The translations under genes and the position numbers were made by a program. Below, piece by piece: positions 1-9,439 of a stretch of 64,000 nucleotides of DNA. This DNA comes from JAJCYL01 sp040222875 (GTDB taxonomy: Bacteria > Bacteroidota > Bacteroidia > Cytophagales > Cyclobacteriaceae), in contig JAVKCG010000008.1 in assembly GCA_040222875.1 (NCBI GenBank), positions 434,001 to 498,000 of the forward strand, written 5' to 3'. The notes under the pieces are model-generated. The model saw only the letters and a program-made list of their open reading frames with translations. It made no database searches and was not told the origin of the DNA. Position 1 is the first letter of the stretch, and each line of letters begins with the position of its first letter.

Positions 1-1083
1 CAGCATCAATTTGCCTCACCGGGTTTCTACACCATCTCTTATTCTGAAGAAAACAGGGGTACCAATATCAGCAACGTCATAAATTCATCTGAAACCCCTT
101 TTTACATTGAAACGAAATTATCGATTGACCCTGCTATAGGAAGTGTGTCGACTCCAATCCTGGTAGACCTACCTGGTTTGCTTGGCGAAATAGGTAAAAC
201 ATATTATTCAGCGCTACAAAGCTTTACCTCTGATTCCAGGGACAGTTTAGCCGTTAAAACTACCGTTCCCCTGACAGCAGCGGATTCACGGCTTGGCAAT
301 TACTTGTTTCCAAACAATCCTGATTTTTATACCAATTTTAGTTCTGGAAATCAAGATGAAAATGGTTCGCCCAGGTTTTTGGCGGATGAAATATCAGGGA
401 CTGTAATTTGGGACGCTCCGGGAGCGGTTGGTCAATATTTAATAGCCTTAGATATATCGCAGTTCAGGGTAATTGATGGAACTGACTTCCTGATTTCAAC
501 TACATCGCTGGAATACGTTGTTTCTGTTTTAGGTTCAGATAATCTGCCTAAAATAATTTTAGAATCCGAAACTTGCGTGAGTAGTCAGAATACTGTTTCG
601 ATTAATATTTCCTCAGCACTTCCTTATTCAGTACAGCCGGTTGGAAACACTTCAATAGCTACCATTAACGGAGTGCTATTTGAGGCAGCGGAGTTTGAAA
701 ACCTGAGTGATGACAGATCTTACGACATACAATTTGAATCAGAAAATTCATCTGATGTATTGTTGATAGAAGTGGCTAACACCAGTGGTATTCAGACACT
801 TGGTTTCATTATCAGCGATGATTGCCCAGTTAAGGTTGTTACTGGCATGCCACGGCAACCGGAAATTCAAGTTTATCCTAACCCGGCATCTACTTATCTG
901 GAGATTTCTGGCACAAGTAACTTTTCTGAAGCAGTATTGACCGACCTTCTTGGTAGAAATGTTCTACAATTCTTTAATCGGGAGCAGAAGCAATTTGACA
1001 TCAGCCATTTAAACCCAGGCACCTATTTTTTGCTTCTTAAAGTTGACGGGAGCATCCTTAGAGAGAAGGTTGTAATTCAATAG
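1..1083 (+). CDS. T9SS type A sorting domain protein, 5' end outside window
   Basis: The reading frame is open from base 1, so the N-terminus lies outside the window; the first in-window GTG (145) is not needed as a start. About 360 residues are visible. The final 75 or so residues form a Por-secretion-type sorting domain: they begin at the motif VYPNPAS, continue through a LLGRNV segment and LNPGTYFL, and end in a basic strand. In Bacteroidota this domain directs proteins across the outer membrane by the type IX system and is cleaved off. The rest looks like extracellular beta-sandwich sequence with no catalytic motif that I recognise. It is probably the end of a large surface or gliding-associated protein. 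Confidence 0.85.
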   Translation, partial: QHQFASPGFYTISYSEENRGTNISNVINSSETPFYIETKLSIDPAIGSVSTPILVDLPGLLGEIGKTYYSALQSFTSDSRDSLAVKTTVPLTAADSRLGNYLFPNNPDFYTNFSSGNQDENGSPRFLADEISGTVIWDAPGAVGQYLIALDISQFRVIDGTDFLISTTSLEYVVSVLGSDNLPKIILESETCVSSQNTVSINISSALPYSVQPVGNTSIATINGVLFEAAEFENLSDDRSYDIQFESENSSDVLLIEVANTSGIQTLGFIISDDCPVKVVTGMPRQPEIQVYPNPASTYLEISGTSNFSEAVLTDLLGRNVLQFFNREQKQFDISHLNPGTYFLLLKVDGSILREKVVIQ

Positions 1084-1109
1084 CTCAGACCCTGACAGCA
1101 ATAAAAATT

Positions 1110-1131
1110 TCACATAGTTGTGATCTTTTTG
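1110..1131 (+). terminator. weak terminator after T9SS gene
   Basis: A short stem TCACA/TGTGA with loop TAGT is followed by TCTTTTTG, 27 bases after the stop codon. The stem is only 5 bp, so this is tentative. Confidence 0.4.
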
Positions 1132-1174
1132 TTACATCCTTTGCGTATTTATTAGGGTACTAAATCGTATTCTA

Positions 1175-1651
1175 ATGAAATTGATTCACACTATAATGAT
1201 ATTAATTGTTGCATCCTGCGCTTCACGGGCACAAGAGGAAATGACAAACTCCCCGATCAATGAAAAAGTTATTAAAAGTGAGGCTGAATGGAAGCAAGAA
1301 TTGACAGAACAGGAATTTTATGTGCTCCGAAATAAAGGCACAGAAAGAGCCTTCACAGGTAAGTACAATAACTTTAAGAAAGAAGGCGTATTTACATGTG
1401 CAGCTTGTGGCAACCCATTATTCGCATCTGATACCAAGTTTGATTCTGGCACTGGTTGGCCTAGTTTCTATACATATGCCACTGATACAAGCTTAGTTGA
1501 AGTGGTAGATAACTCTTATGGCATGAAACGCACCGAAGTAGTTTGTGCTAGGTGTGATGGTCATTTAGGCCATGTATTTGAAGATGGACCACAGCCCACA
1601 GGATTGAGGTACTGTATCAACTCAGTGTCGCTGGGCTTTGAAGGAAAATAA
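1175..1651 (+). CDS. msrB: Peptide-methionine (R)-S-oxide reductase MsrB, lipoprotein form
   Basis: This is a full SelR/MsrB domain behind an export signal. Residues 1-15 are hydrophobic and end in IVASC, a plausible lipobox with Cys15 as lipid anchor, so the enzyme probably repairs oxidised methionine in envelope proteins. The four zinc cysteines are present as CAACG (75, 78) and CARC (124, 127). The catalytic Cys147 sits in YCINSVSL. The GTGWPSF motif is also intact. Length (158) fits a one-domain MsrB plus signal. It stands alone between the T9SS gene and a convergent isocitrate dehydrogenase. Confidence 0.95.
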   Translation: MKLIHTIMILIVASCASRAQEEMTNSPINEKVIKSEAEWKQELTEQEFYVLRNKGTERAFTGKYNNFKKEGVFTCAACGNPLFASDTKFDSGTGWPSFYTYATDTSLVEVVDNSYGMKRTEVVCARCDGHLGHVFEDGPQPTGLRYCINSVSLGFEGK

Positions 1652-1656
1652 GTAAA

Positions 1657-1682
1657 AGCCCCGGGTAATTTGGGGCTCATTT
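1657..1682. terminator. bidirectional terminator between msrB and icd
   Basis: AGCCCC (1657-1662) pairs with GGGGCT (1672-1677). It is followed by CATTT on the + strand and by TTTTAC on the - strand, and lies between two convergent stop codons 34 bases apart. Confidence 0.75.
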
Positions 1683-1685
1683 AAC

Positions 1686-3908
1686 TTAAATCGATTCTAA
1701 TATTTGGTTAAGCGTCTGACTTGGGCGCATTGCCTTGGAGGCCAGGTCTTCATCCGGATAGTAGTAACCATCGATGTCCACCGGCGAACCCTGTGCACTA
1801 TTTAGTTCATCGATAATCGTGGACTCTTTTGATGCCATCTCTTTTGAGACCCTCTCAAAAGTTGTTTTTAGATCGGAGTCTTCCGACTGCGATGCTAAGG
1901 CCTCAGCCCAATACATTGCCAGATAAAAATGGCTGCCACGGTTGTCCAGCTCATTTACTTTTCGTGAAGGGGACTTATTTTCTTCAAGGAATTTGCCTGT
2001 AGCCAGATCTAGGGTTTCGCCTAAAATCTTGGCTCTTTTGTTATCAAAGGTGTTTGCTAAATGCTCAAGCGAAACAGCCAATGCTAAAAATTCACCCAAT
2101 GAATCCCAGCGTAGATGGCCTTCTTCATTAAACTGCTGAACATGCTTTGGTGCTGAACCCCCGGCTCCCGTCTCAAACAAACCTCCACCTTTCATCAGCG
2201 GGACAATTGATAGCATTTTAGCGCTTGTTCCTACTTCGAGAATCGGGAAAAGGTCAGTCAAGTAATCCCTTAAAACGTTACCTGTCACAGAGATGGTGTC
2301 CTTACCATCCTTAATCCTTTCCAGTGAAAACTTGGTTGCTTCTACAGGTGCCATGATATGAATGTCAAGACCATCGGTATCATGTTCAGACAGGTACCTA
2401 TTTACTTTCTCGATTAACTGAGCATCATGAGCCCTGTTTTTGTCTAACCAAAATACTGTTGGAGAACCTGTTGCCTTTGCTCTGCTCACTGCTAGCTTCA
2501 CCCAATCCTGAACTGGCTCATCCTTTGTCTGGCACATCCTAAAAATGTCGCCTTGCTCAACAGATTGTTCAATTAGTACATTACCATTTGAGTCACTAAC
2601 CTTAACAACTCCATCTTCAATCATCTGGAAAGTCTTATCATGTGAGCCATACTCTTCAGCTTTCTGGGCCATCAAACCAACATTTGGTACGCTGCCCATA
2701 GTTGATGGATCAAAGGCTCCATGCTTTTTACAGAATTCGATTACCTCATGATAAACGCCAGCATACGACCGATCTGGAATAACAGCTTTTGTATCTTGCT
2801 GATCCCCTTCGGTGTTCCACATTTGACCAGAGGTTCTAATCATCGCTGGCATTGAGGCATCTATAATAACATCACTTGGTACATGCAAGTTGGTTATACC
2901 CTTATCTGAATTTACCATGGCCAGGCCAGGTCTATTCTCATAAATGGAATTGATAGAAGCAACTATTTCCTGGCGTTGCTCTTCAGGAAGCCCTTGAATT
3001 TTTACATAAACGTCACCCAGGCCATTGTTTGGGTCAACGCCTATTTCATTGAAAAGCTCAGCATATCTTTCAAAAACTTCGTTGTAAAATTCTGTTACCA
3101 CTATACCAAAAATGATGGGATCAGAAACCTTCATCATGGTGGCTTTCAAATGAAGTGAGAACAAAACCCCTTTACTCCTGGCATCTTCAATTTCTTTTTT
3201 GATGAAACTACGCAAGGCTTTTTGGCTCATTACAGATGCATCGATAATTTCACCTGCTTTTAATGAAACTTTGTCTTTTAACAGTGTCGTTTCAGTGTCA
3301 GAAACGAACTCAATTTTCACATCTGTTGCCTGTTCTACAGTAACTGACTTTTCGCTTCCATAAAAGTCGCCGCTTTGCATACTGGCAACATGTGACTTCG
3401 ATTCAGAAGACCACGCACCCATAGAATGCGGATGTTTTCTGGCGTATTCCTTAACTGCTTTTGGTGCCCTTCTATCCGAATTGCCCTCTCTTAACACAGG
3501 GTTTACGGCGCTGCCTTTTACTTTATCATACTTAGATTTAATGTCGTTTTCCTGATCGCTTTTTGGGTCTTCAGGATAATTGGGTAATGCATAGCCCTTA
3601 TTTTGTAACTCCTTAATGGTAGCTTGAAGCTGTGGAATCGAGGCGCTTATGTTTGGTAGCTTTATGATGTTCGCTTCTTTGTATTGCGTAAGGCTCCCTA
3701 ACTCAGCCAAAGCATCATCTACTTTTTGTTCCGGTTTTAAATAATCAGGAAATTGTGCAAGAACCCTTGCCGCCAATGAGATGTCCCGGGTTTCTACTTC
3801 AACACCGGCAGATTTACTATAAGCATTGATAATTGGCAACAATGAATAAGTGGCCAAAGCAGGTGCCTCGTCTGTTTTGGTATAGATGATTTTTGCAGTT
3901 TTAGACAT
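1686..3908 (-). CDS. icd: NADP-dependent isocitrate dehydrogenase, monomeric type
   Basis: At 740 residues this is the large monomeric isocitrate dehydrogenase, which oxidises isocitrate to 2-oxoglutarate in the TCA cycle and makes NADPH in the cytoplasm. It is unrelated in length to the common dimeric enzyme of about 415 residues. Family-typical stretches are visible: APKAVKEYARKHPHSMGAW near residue 150, and DTKAVIPDRSYA near 375. The ATG at 3908 begins MSKTAKIIYTKTDEAPALAT, the usual N-terminus for this family. The gene is monocistronic, with its own terminator at 1657-1682 and another upstream at 4017-4046. Confidence 0.97.
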   Translation of the reverse strand: MSKTAKIIYTKTDEAPALATYSLLPIINAYSKSAGVEVETRDISLAARVLAQFPDYLKPEQKVDDALAELGSLTQYKEANIIKLPNISASIPQLQATIKELQNKGYALPNYPEDPKSDQENDIKSKYDKVKGSAVNPVLREGNSDRRAPKAVKEYARKHPHSMGAWSSESKSHVASMQSGDFYGSEKSVTVEQATDVKIEFVSDTETTLLKDKVSLKAGEIIDASVMSQKALRSFIKKEIEDARSKGVLFSLHLKATMMKVSDPIIFGIVVTEFYNEVFERYAELFNEIGVDPNNGLGDVYVKIQGLPEEQRQEIVASINSIYENRPGLAMVNSDKGITNLHVPSDVIIDASMPAMIRTSGQMWNTEGDQQDTKAVIPDRSYAGVYHEVIEFCKKHGAFDPSTMGSVPNVGLMAQKAEEYGSHDKTFQMIEDGVVKVSDSNGNVLIEQSVEQGDIFRMCQTKDEPVQDWVKLAVSRAKATGSPTVFWLDKNRAHDAQLIEKVNRYLSEHDTDGLDIHIMAPVEATKFSLERIKDGKDTISVTGNVLRDYLTDLFPILEVGTSAKMLSIVPLMKGGGLFETGAGGSAPKHVQQFNEEGHLRWDSLGEFLALAVSLEHLANTFDNKRAKILGETLDLATGKFLEENKSPSRKVNELDNRGSHFYLAMYWAEALASQSEDSDLKTTFERVSKEMASKESTIIDELNSAQGSPVDIDGYYYPDEDLASKAMRPSQTLNQILESI

Positions 3909-4016
3909 ATGATGTGGATGGTTAAATATTAACTACCTATATTTTCAAGTGTGCGAATTTAGTGAATAGGGGCTTGAATGAGTTGCCACATTGAAGATGT
4001 TTTTTGAGCGGAGGGC

Positions 4017-4046
4017 ACAAAAAAAGCCCCAGGAAGTCCCGGGGCC
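4017..4046 (-). terminator. terminator after ABC ATPase gene
   Basis: An 8-bp GC stem with one mismatch (GCCCCAGG, loop AAGT, CCCGGGGC; 4026-4045) is followed on the - strand by seven U (4025-4019). It lies 23 bases downstream of the ATPase stop codon. Confidence 0.85.
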
Positions 4047-4068
4047 CTTTTACTATTCTGAGTTGACC

Positions 4069-4788
4069 TTAAACTAAGCTTTTGTCTTTTGTATTTATGT
4101 TTTCAGATACGATCTGACCATCAAATAAATGGATGATCCTATGAGCATATTCTGCATCAATGGCTGAGTGTGTCACCATGATTACTGTTGTTCCCTGCTC
4201 ATTCAGATCAGTAAGAAGTGTCATTACTTCTTGACCGTTTGCTGAGTCAAGGTTACCAGTCGGCTCATCCGCAAGGATAAGTTTTGGGTTGGCCACTACT
4301 GCTCTTGAAATCGCCACTCTTTGCTGCTGACCACCTGAAAGCTGCTGAGGGAAGTGGTTCTTTCTGTGCATAATTTTCATCTGCTCCATAACTGCCTCCA
4401 CTCGCTTCTTCCTTTCTGAAGAGCTATGCTTTAAGTAGATAAGTGGCAATTCGATGTTTTCATAAACAGTAAGTTCATCGATCAGGTTAAATGACTGGAA
4501 AACGAAACCGATGTTGTTTTTTCTAAGGTCGGCTCTTTGCCGTTCTGAATGTCCTGAGATTTCCTGCTCCAAAAAGTGAAGGTCACCTTCTGATGGGTTA
4601 TCCAATAAACCCAGGATATTTAATAAGGTAGATTTACCGCAACCTGATGGACCCATTATGGCAACAAATTCGCCATGCGAGATTTCCATATCAACACCAG
4701 CCAGGGCGGTTGTTTCTATTTCATCGGTGTAATAGAACTTCTTAAGACCAGTGGTCTTAATTAATTTCTTGTTTTCTGCGTTTTCCAT
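4069..4788 (-). CDS. ABC transporter ATP-binding protein, MacB/LolD type
   Basis: A 239-residue single ATPase domain with every ABC landmark: Walker A GPSGCGKST (46-54), Q-loop FQSFN (98-102), signature LSGGQ (150-154), Walker B LILADEPT (170-177) and switch His in MVTHS (about 207). The sequence type is the MacB/LolD/FtsE branch, whose members energise FtsX-like permeases that move lipoproteins or export substrates across the envelope by a mechanotransmission cycle. It lies downstream of a HlyD-like adaptor on the same strand, 77 bases away, so the two probably form one operon. No permease gene is present beside them. Confidence 0.93.
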   Translation of the reverse strand: MENAENKKLIKTTGLKKFYYTDEIETTALAGVDMEISHGEFVAIMGPSGCGKSTLLNILGLLDNPSEGDLHFLEQEISGHSERQRADLRKNNIGFVFQSFNLIDELTVYENIELPLIYLKHSSSERKKRVEAVMEQMKIMHRKNHFPQQLSGGQQQRVAISRAVVANPKLILADEPTGNLDSANGQEVMTLLTDLNEQGTTVIMVTHSAIDAEYAHRIIHLFDGQIVSENINTKDKSLV

Positions 4789-4865
4789 TTTTGACTATTT
4801 ATTATGGGTGGTTCGTGTTTAGACTACTATTTATTAATTATGGTTACTGAATTAATTTAAAATGG

Positions 4866-6119
4866 TTACTCTTTAAAAACTAATCGATCTTTATCTTCAT
4901 AACCATCATAGCTTGAGACAACAACTTGCTCTCCTGGCTGAAGGCCTTCAAGTACTTCATAATACCTTGGGTTCTGACGGCCCAACCTTATGCTTCTTCT
5001 TATTGCATAATCTCCTGATCCGTCCACAACAAATATCCAGTTTCCACCTGTTGTTTGATAAAAGCTTCCACGTGGAATTTGAACAGCCTGGACATTTTCA
5101 CTCAACTGCAATTTGATTTGAAGTGTCTGACCCCGCCTTATTCCTTCTGGCAAATCTCCTTCGAAAGCCAGATCCACTTCAAACAAACCGTTGTTGACCT
5201 CAGGGTATATTTTAGTAATCTTTAATGCAAACGTGTTACCGGCAAAATCAAATGATCCATCCAGGCCATCGTAGATTCTGGCGATGTAGTGCTCATCAAT
5301 GGATGCCCTTACTTTGAAGGCATTGTAGTCATCGATTTGCCCAACATTTTGACCAGGAGCCACAGATTCTCCAACTTCAACACTAATATTTGACAGCCTA
5401 CCAGAAATTGGGGCCCTAACATATAAATTATCAAGGCTGGCCTTAATTAATTCAAGGTTATTACTGGTTCTGGAAAGTGTTGCTTCCGCCTGGTTTATTT
5501 GAGTTACTGCATTCAATGAATCAAATCGGTTAGATTCAATTTGTATTTCCCTTGATGCCTTTAAGCGATCGTATTCCCGCTTGGCATTTAAGTACTCTTG
5601 TTCAGAGATGACTTTTTCATCAAAAAGTTGCTTTGACCTGGTAAATAAATCTTTGGCCTGGTCAATTTGGAAGTCAAGCTCTGTCAATTGCCTCTTCAAA
5701 TTGAACTGATTTTGCTTCAAACTCAACCTTGTATTTTCAACATTGTTGATCAGAATATATGCCTGAGTTTCTTCCCTGATAAAGCTTTGTACCAAATTGG
5801 TATTGGCCAGCTTTAACAATGTATCACCCTTGCCAACCTGAATACCTCCTTCTGTAAATTTTTTCTCAACCACACCACCTTCAATTGCATCAAGTCTGAT
5901 AGTTTTTATCGGCATCACTGTTCCATCAACAGGTATGAATTCCCTAAACTCACCTTGATGCACCTCAGAGATATTTATTTTATCAATTGAAACATTAAGC
6001 TTAGATCCCTTATCAGCAAAAATGAAACTGTAAAGGATGAAAAGGACAAATGCCCCTGCTCCACCAAAGGTGAGAATCCGGCTTAAGGTCCATTTTTTCT
6101 TTTTTATTTGTCGGTCCAT
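4866..6119 (-). CDS. HlyD/MacA-type periplasmic adaptor subunit
   Basis: A membrane-fusion protein of about 417 residues from the ATG at 6119; a longer reading from a TTG at 6155 adds 12 residues and is less likely. The start MDRQIKKKKW is followed by one membrane helix (about 12-34). Next come a lipoyl-like half domain, a long alpha-helical hairpin rich in Leu, Gln and Glu (about 95-215) and the beta-barrel half with VRAPISGRLS and VEVGESVAPGQ. Such adaptors bridge an inner-membrane ABC permease and a TolC-like outer-membrane channel. The ATPase follows in the same operon, but the permease and TolC partner must be elsewhere. Confidence 0.9.
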   Translation of the reverse strand: MDRQIKKKKWTLSRILTFGGAGAFVLFILYSFIFADKGSKLNVSIDKINISEVHQGEFREFIPVDGTVMPIKTIRLDAIEGGVVEKKFTEGGIQVGKGDTLLKLANTNLVQSFIREETQAYILINNVENTRLSLKQNQFNLKRQLTELDFQIDQAKDLFTRSKQLFDEKVISEQEYLNAKREYDRLKASREIQIESNRFDSLNAVTQINQAEATLSRTSNNLELIKASLDNLYVRAPISGRLSNISVEVGESVAPGQNVGQIDDYNAFKVRASIDEHYIARIYDGLDGSFDFAGNTFALKITKIYPEVNNGLFEVDLAFEGDLPEGIRRGQTLQIKLQLSENVQAVQIPRGSFYQTTGGNWIFVVDGSGDYAIRRSIRLGRQNPRYYEVLEGLQPGEQVVVSSYDGYEDKDRLVFKE

Positions 6120-6647
6120 CAGTTCGTATTTGTTCGCAGGCAGCCAATTTGCCAATTAAGATGCCATGATTACTAAATCAATGATTATCAGTAGTTTACA
6201 AAAACCAGAGCAAAAATCAAAGTAAATTCTGTGTACAGTTTGGAACAGTAAGTGTTCATTATTGACCAATGATTTTGACGGCTGGACATAAAAAAAGGGT
6301 CCAGGAAACTACTCGCTGAACCCCAAGGTCAAAAACTCAAAATAAAAAGGACTAATCAAATCTTAATCCACAACAACACACGAATATAATTAGTTTATTG
6401 AAAAAATAATAATGTGTTAATCAAAATCTTGACTGGATAATTTCATTGGTCGCCACAACTGCAAATACCTACCCAAATTCAATCAATAGATATTAATCAA
6501 AAGTGAACTAACTTGTGTCCGTTTTTGAGACAGATAAAAGTGTATTGAAAATTTTGATTACTCAAAAACAAGGACTTATTGCCAGATTTAGAGCTATCCG
6601 CGAACTGGCACAGTAAATGAAGTATTGAACTTTAAATGAGTTAACCT
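6120..6647. other. 528-base divergent intergenic region
   Basis: An AT-rich spacer between the adaptor gene (-) and the sigma-54 regulator (+). I see no credible ORF or RNA gene. A run of seven A (6291-6297) precedes a weak GGGT/ACCC stem. A TGGCAC box at 6606-6611 resembles a sigma-54 -24 element but lacks a proper -12 GC. Promoters for both flanking operons must lie here, but none matches a consensus well enough to mark. Confidence 0.5.
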
Positions 6648-8027
6648 GTGGAAAAAGAGCTTGGTAAAATCCTTATTATCGATGACGATGAGGACGTATT
6701 GTTAGCAGCGAAAATGCTGCTTAGAAAACATGCTGAGAATGTAATTATTGAAAAGAACCCTAAGAAGATTCCATTCCTACTTAACAATGATACTTATGAT
6801 GTGATTCTGCTGGATATGAACTTCAGCAAGGACATAACGAGTGGTAAAGAAGGTTTCTACTGGCTTAATGAAATCAAGGAGAGAGATCCTAATGCAGTCG
6901 TGATTTTAATAACAGCTTACGGAGATGTGGAGATGGCTGTGAGGGCATTGAAAGAGGGTGCCACCGACTTCGTTTTAAAGCCTTGGCAAAATGAAAAATT
7001 GATTGCAACACTGTCGAGTGCAGTCAAATTAAAGAGATCATATAATGAGGTAGATCAGCTAAAACAAGCCAAGAAACGACTGGAAGAAGATATTAGCCAG
7101 CCATTTAAGGATATAATTGGAGAGAGTGCAGCGATAAAGGAAGTGTTCGGCATAATTGATAAAGTAGCCGGAACTGACGCTAATATTTTGATACTGGGAG
7201 AAAATGGAACAGGCAAAGAATTGATTGCCAGAGCGATACATCAAAAATCCCAGCGTAAAGACAACGCTTTTGTTTCAGTAGACATGGGCGCAATTACAGA
7301 AACACTTTTTGAAAGTGAGCTTTTTGGGCATAAGAAAGGTTCATTTACTGATGCTAAAGAGGACAGGGCGGGAAGGTTTGAAATTGCCAACAAAGGCACT
7401 TTGTTTTTGGATGAAATCGGCAACCTGAGTATGCCGCTACAATCCAAACTTCTGACTGCTTTGCAAAGTAGGGAGGTCACAAGGATCGGTGCTAATAAAT
7501 CTATTCCAATTGATATCAGATTGGTTTGCGCCACCAACATGCCGATTCATGATATGGTGAAGGAGAATACCTTCAGGCAAGATTTGGTTTACCGGATAAA
7601 CACAGTCGAGTTGCATTTGCCGGCATTGAGGGATAGGGCGGATGACATTAGTTTGTTGGCCGACCATTTTGTGCAGACTTATTCTACGAAGTATAGAAAA
7701 CAGGTAAAAAAAGTATCGCCACAGGCTATCAAAAAATTAGAGAAGTATCACTGGCCCGGCAACATCAGGGAGCTGCAACATGCCATTGAAAGAGCGATCA
7801 TTATGAGTGATGCCCATACGCTTGAGCCGGACGATTTTTTCTTTTTAAGTCAGCGGCCGGATGGGGACCAGGAAGCATTGGCGGATTCCTTCAATCTGGA
7901 TGAAGTTGAACGAAGTGTGATTCAAAAAGCGATAAACAAACATGGTGGCAATATTTCGAAAGCAGCCAAAGAGTTGGGTCTTACAAGAGCCTCATTATAT
8001 CGGCGGTTAGAAAAACATGGCATTTAA
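6648..8027 (+). CDS. NtrC-family sigma-54-dependent response regulator
   Basis: Three domains in 459 residues. The receiver (1-125) has the acidic cluster DDDED (12-16), phosphoacceptor Asp56 in ILLDMNF, Thr89 and Lys111. The AAA+ domain (about 153-390) has Walker A GENGTGK (184-190), the sigma-54 contact loop as GSFTDA (231-236) and Walker B TLFLDEIG. A Fis-type helix-turn-helix ends the protein (GNISKAAKELGLTRASLYRR). The loop differs from the textbook GAFTGA at two places. The start is GTG. The last 11 bases overlap the kinase start, so the pair is translationally coupled. Its likely target is the divergent adaptor/ATPase operon. Confidence 0.95.
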   Translation: MEKELGKILIIDDDEDVLLAAKMLLRKHAENVIIEKNPKKIPFLLNNDTYDVILLDMNFSKDITSGKEGFYWLNEIKERDPNAVVILITAYGDVEMAVRALKEGATDFVLKPWQNEKLIATLSSAVKLKRSYNEVDQLKQAKKRLEEDISQPFKDIIGESAAIKEVFGIIDKVAGTDANILILGENGTGKELIARAIHQKSQRKDNAFVSVDMGAITETLFESELFGHKKGSFTDAKEDRAGRFEIANKGTLFLDEIGNLSMPLQSKLLTALQSREVTRIGANKSIPIDIRLVCATNMPIHDMVKENTFRQDLVYRINTVELHLPALRDRADDISLLADHFVQTYSTKYRKQVKKVSPQAIKKLEKYHWPGNIRELQHAIERAIIMSDAHTLEPDDFFFLSQRPDGDQEALADSFNLDEVERSVIQKAINKHGGNISKAAKELGLTRASLYRRLEKHGI

Positions 8028-9402
8028 GAACTTCAAGGTAAACCTCGTTTTTAGGGTTGGACTGCTGGTGCTGTCCATATTTTTAATAACTGAACTGGTC
8101 TATTCCGATTCTTTTGTTCTAACAGAAATTTTAGTTGCCGGCTTAATAATTTTTCAGATTTACAGTCTTGTTCAATTTCTTGACCGTACCAATCGGGAAC
8201 TCGTTGCCTTTTTAAACTCCATTAAATACGACGATTTTACCCACACCTATCACACCAAGAATGAAGGCACATCAATTGACTCACTTTATGCGGAATTCAA
8301 TAAGGTGATAAAAAAGTTCAGGGAAATCAGGGCAGAAAAAGAGGCACAATACCACTATCTAAAAACGATTGTTCAGCATGTAGGAATCGGAATAATCACT
8401 TTTGATAAAAGTGGTGAGATACAAATCATTAATGCAGCCGCTAAGAGCCAGCTTGGAATCGATCAGGTAAAAAATATCAATCAACTCAAATCTGTGAGTG
8501 CGCAATTAGTTGACACTTTTAAGATGCTGAAGACCGGAGGACGGGATTTAATTAAGATTGAGCGTGGTGGAGATGATGTACAGTTAGCCGTTTATGCCAT
8601 AGAGTTGAGCCTCCGTGGTGAAGAATTTAAGCTAATCTCCATCCAAAACATCCAATCAGAGCTGGAAGAAAAAGAAATGGAGGCGTGGCAAAACTTAATC
8701 AGGGTTTTAACTCATGAGATAATGAACTCAGTTACTCCCATTTCTTCGCTTGCTGCCACTGTGGAAGACGAACTTGAGCTACAAATGACTGAGGGCAGTC
8801 TGGAAAAAATCACTCAAGAGGATGTAGAAGACATGCACATGGCGGTAAAAACGATCCACAATCGCAGCGAAGGCCTGATCAAATTTGTCACAGATTTTAG
8901 AAACCTTACCCGCACCCCAATACCGAAGTTCGAATTGATGGAGGTAAAAGACTTGTTTGACCATATACTTGTTCTGCTTAAGTATGATATGGAGAAACAT
9001 GATATTGAATTGAAGTATGATATTGAAGACAATCTTGATATACATGTTGATAAAGAGCAGATAGAGCAGGTATTGATCAACTTAATTAAAAACGCTGTAC
9101 AGGCGTTGGCTGAAAATGATGAAGATGGCCGCAACAAGCTGATTACTATAACCGCCGGGCATCATGAGAAAACTGGCATCTTTATTAAAATCGCTGACAC
9201 AGGCCCCGGTATAGATGAAGAAGCACTGAAGAAAATTTTCATCCCATTTTTCACTACTAAGAAAAGTGGTTCAGGTATCGGGCTTAGCCTTTCAAAACAA
9301 ATAATGCGAAAGCATAAAGGAAGCATTACGGTGAAGTCAGTGGTTAATGAAGGCACTGAATTCATGTTGAGGTTTCCTGTGATGGAAATGCAGCCAGCTT
9401 AA
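8017..9402 (+). CDS. Sensor histidine kinase, NtrY/PAS type
   Basis: A 461-residue membrane kinase and cognate of the preceding regulator. Two close hydrophobic helices (about 10-28 and 33-52) leave almost no periplasmic loop, so it may sense the membrane itself. A PAS-like domain follows (about 112-212). The H-box is RVLTHEIMNSVTPISSL with His233. The ATP-binding domain has N-box NLIKNAVQAL, G1 ADTGPGI and G2 GSGIGLSLSKQIM. All catalytic motifs are intact. Its start lies inside the regulator gene, 11 bases before that gene's end. Confidence 0.93.
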   Translation: MAFKNFKVNLVFRVGLLVLSIFLITELVYSDSFVLTEILVAGLIIFQIYSLVQFLDRTNRELVAFLNSIKYDDFTHTYHTKNEGTSIDSLYAEFNKVIKKFREIRAEKEAQYHYLKTIVQHVGIGIITFDKSGEIQIINAAAKSQLGIDQVKNINQLKSVSAQLVDTFKMLKTGGRDLIKIERGGDDVQLAVYAIELSLRGEEFKLISIQNIQSELEEKEMEAWQNLIRVLTHEIMNSVTPISSLAATVEDELELQMTEGSLEKITQEDVEDMHMAVKTIHNRSEGLIKFVTDFRNLTRTPIPKFELMEVKDLFDHILVLLKYDMEKHDIELKYDIEDNLDIHVDKEQIEQVLINLIKNAVQALAENDEDGRNKLITITAGHHEKTGIFIKIADTGPGIDEEALKKIFIPFFTTKKSGSGIGLSLSKQIMRKHKGSITVKSVVNEGTEFMLRFPVMEMQPA

Positions 9403-9407
9403 AAGAA

Positions 9408-9436
9408 GATCCCACAGAGACACAAAGAACACAAAG
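9408..9436 (+). repeat. left terminal inverted repeat of GxxExxY cassette
   Basis: 29 bases starting GATCCCACAGAG and ending ACACAAAG. It matches the reverse complement of 9825-9853 at 26 of 29 positions; mismatches are at repeat positions 9, 10 and 13. Confidence 0.85.
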
Positions 9437-9439
9437 TTT

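Noticed and set aside
6606..6621. TGGCAC-like sigma-54 promoter upstream of the regulator
   Set aside because: The -12 part reads ATGAA instead of TTGCW, so the GC needed for sigma-54 binding is missing.
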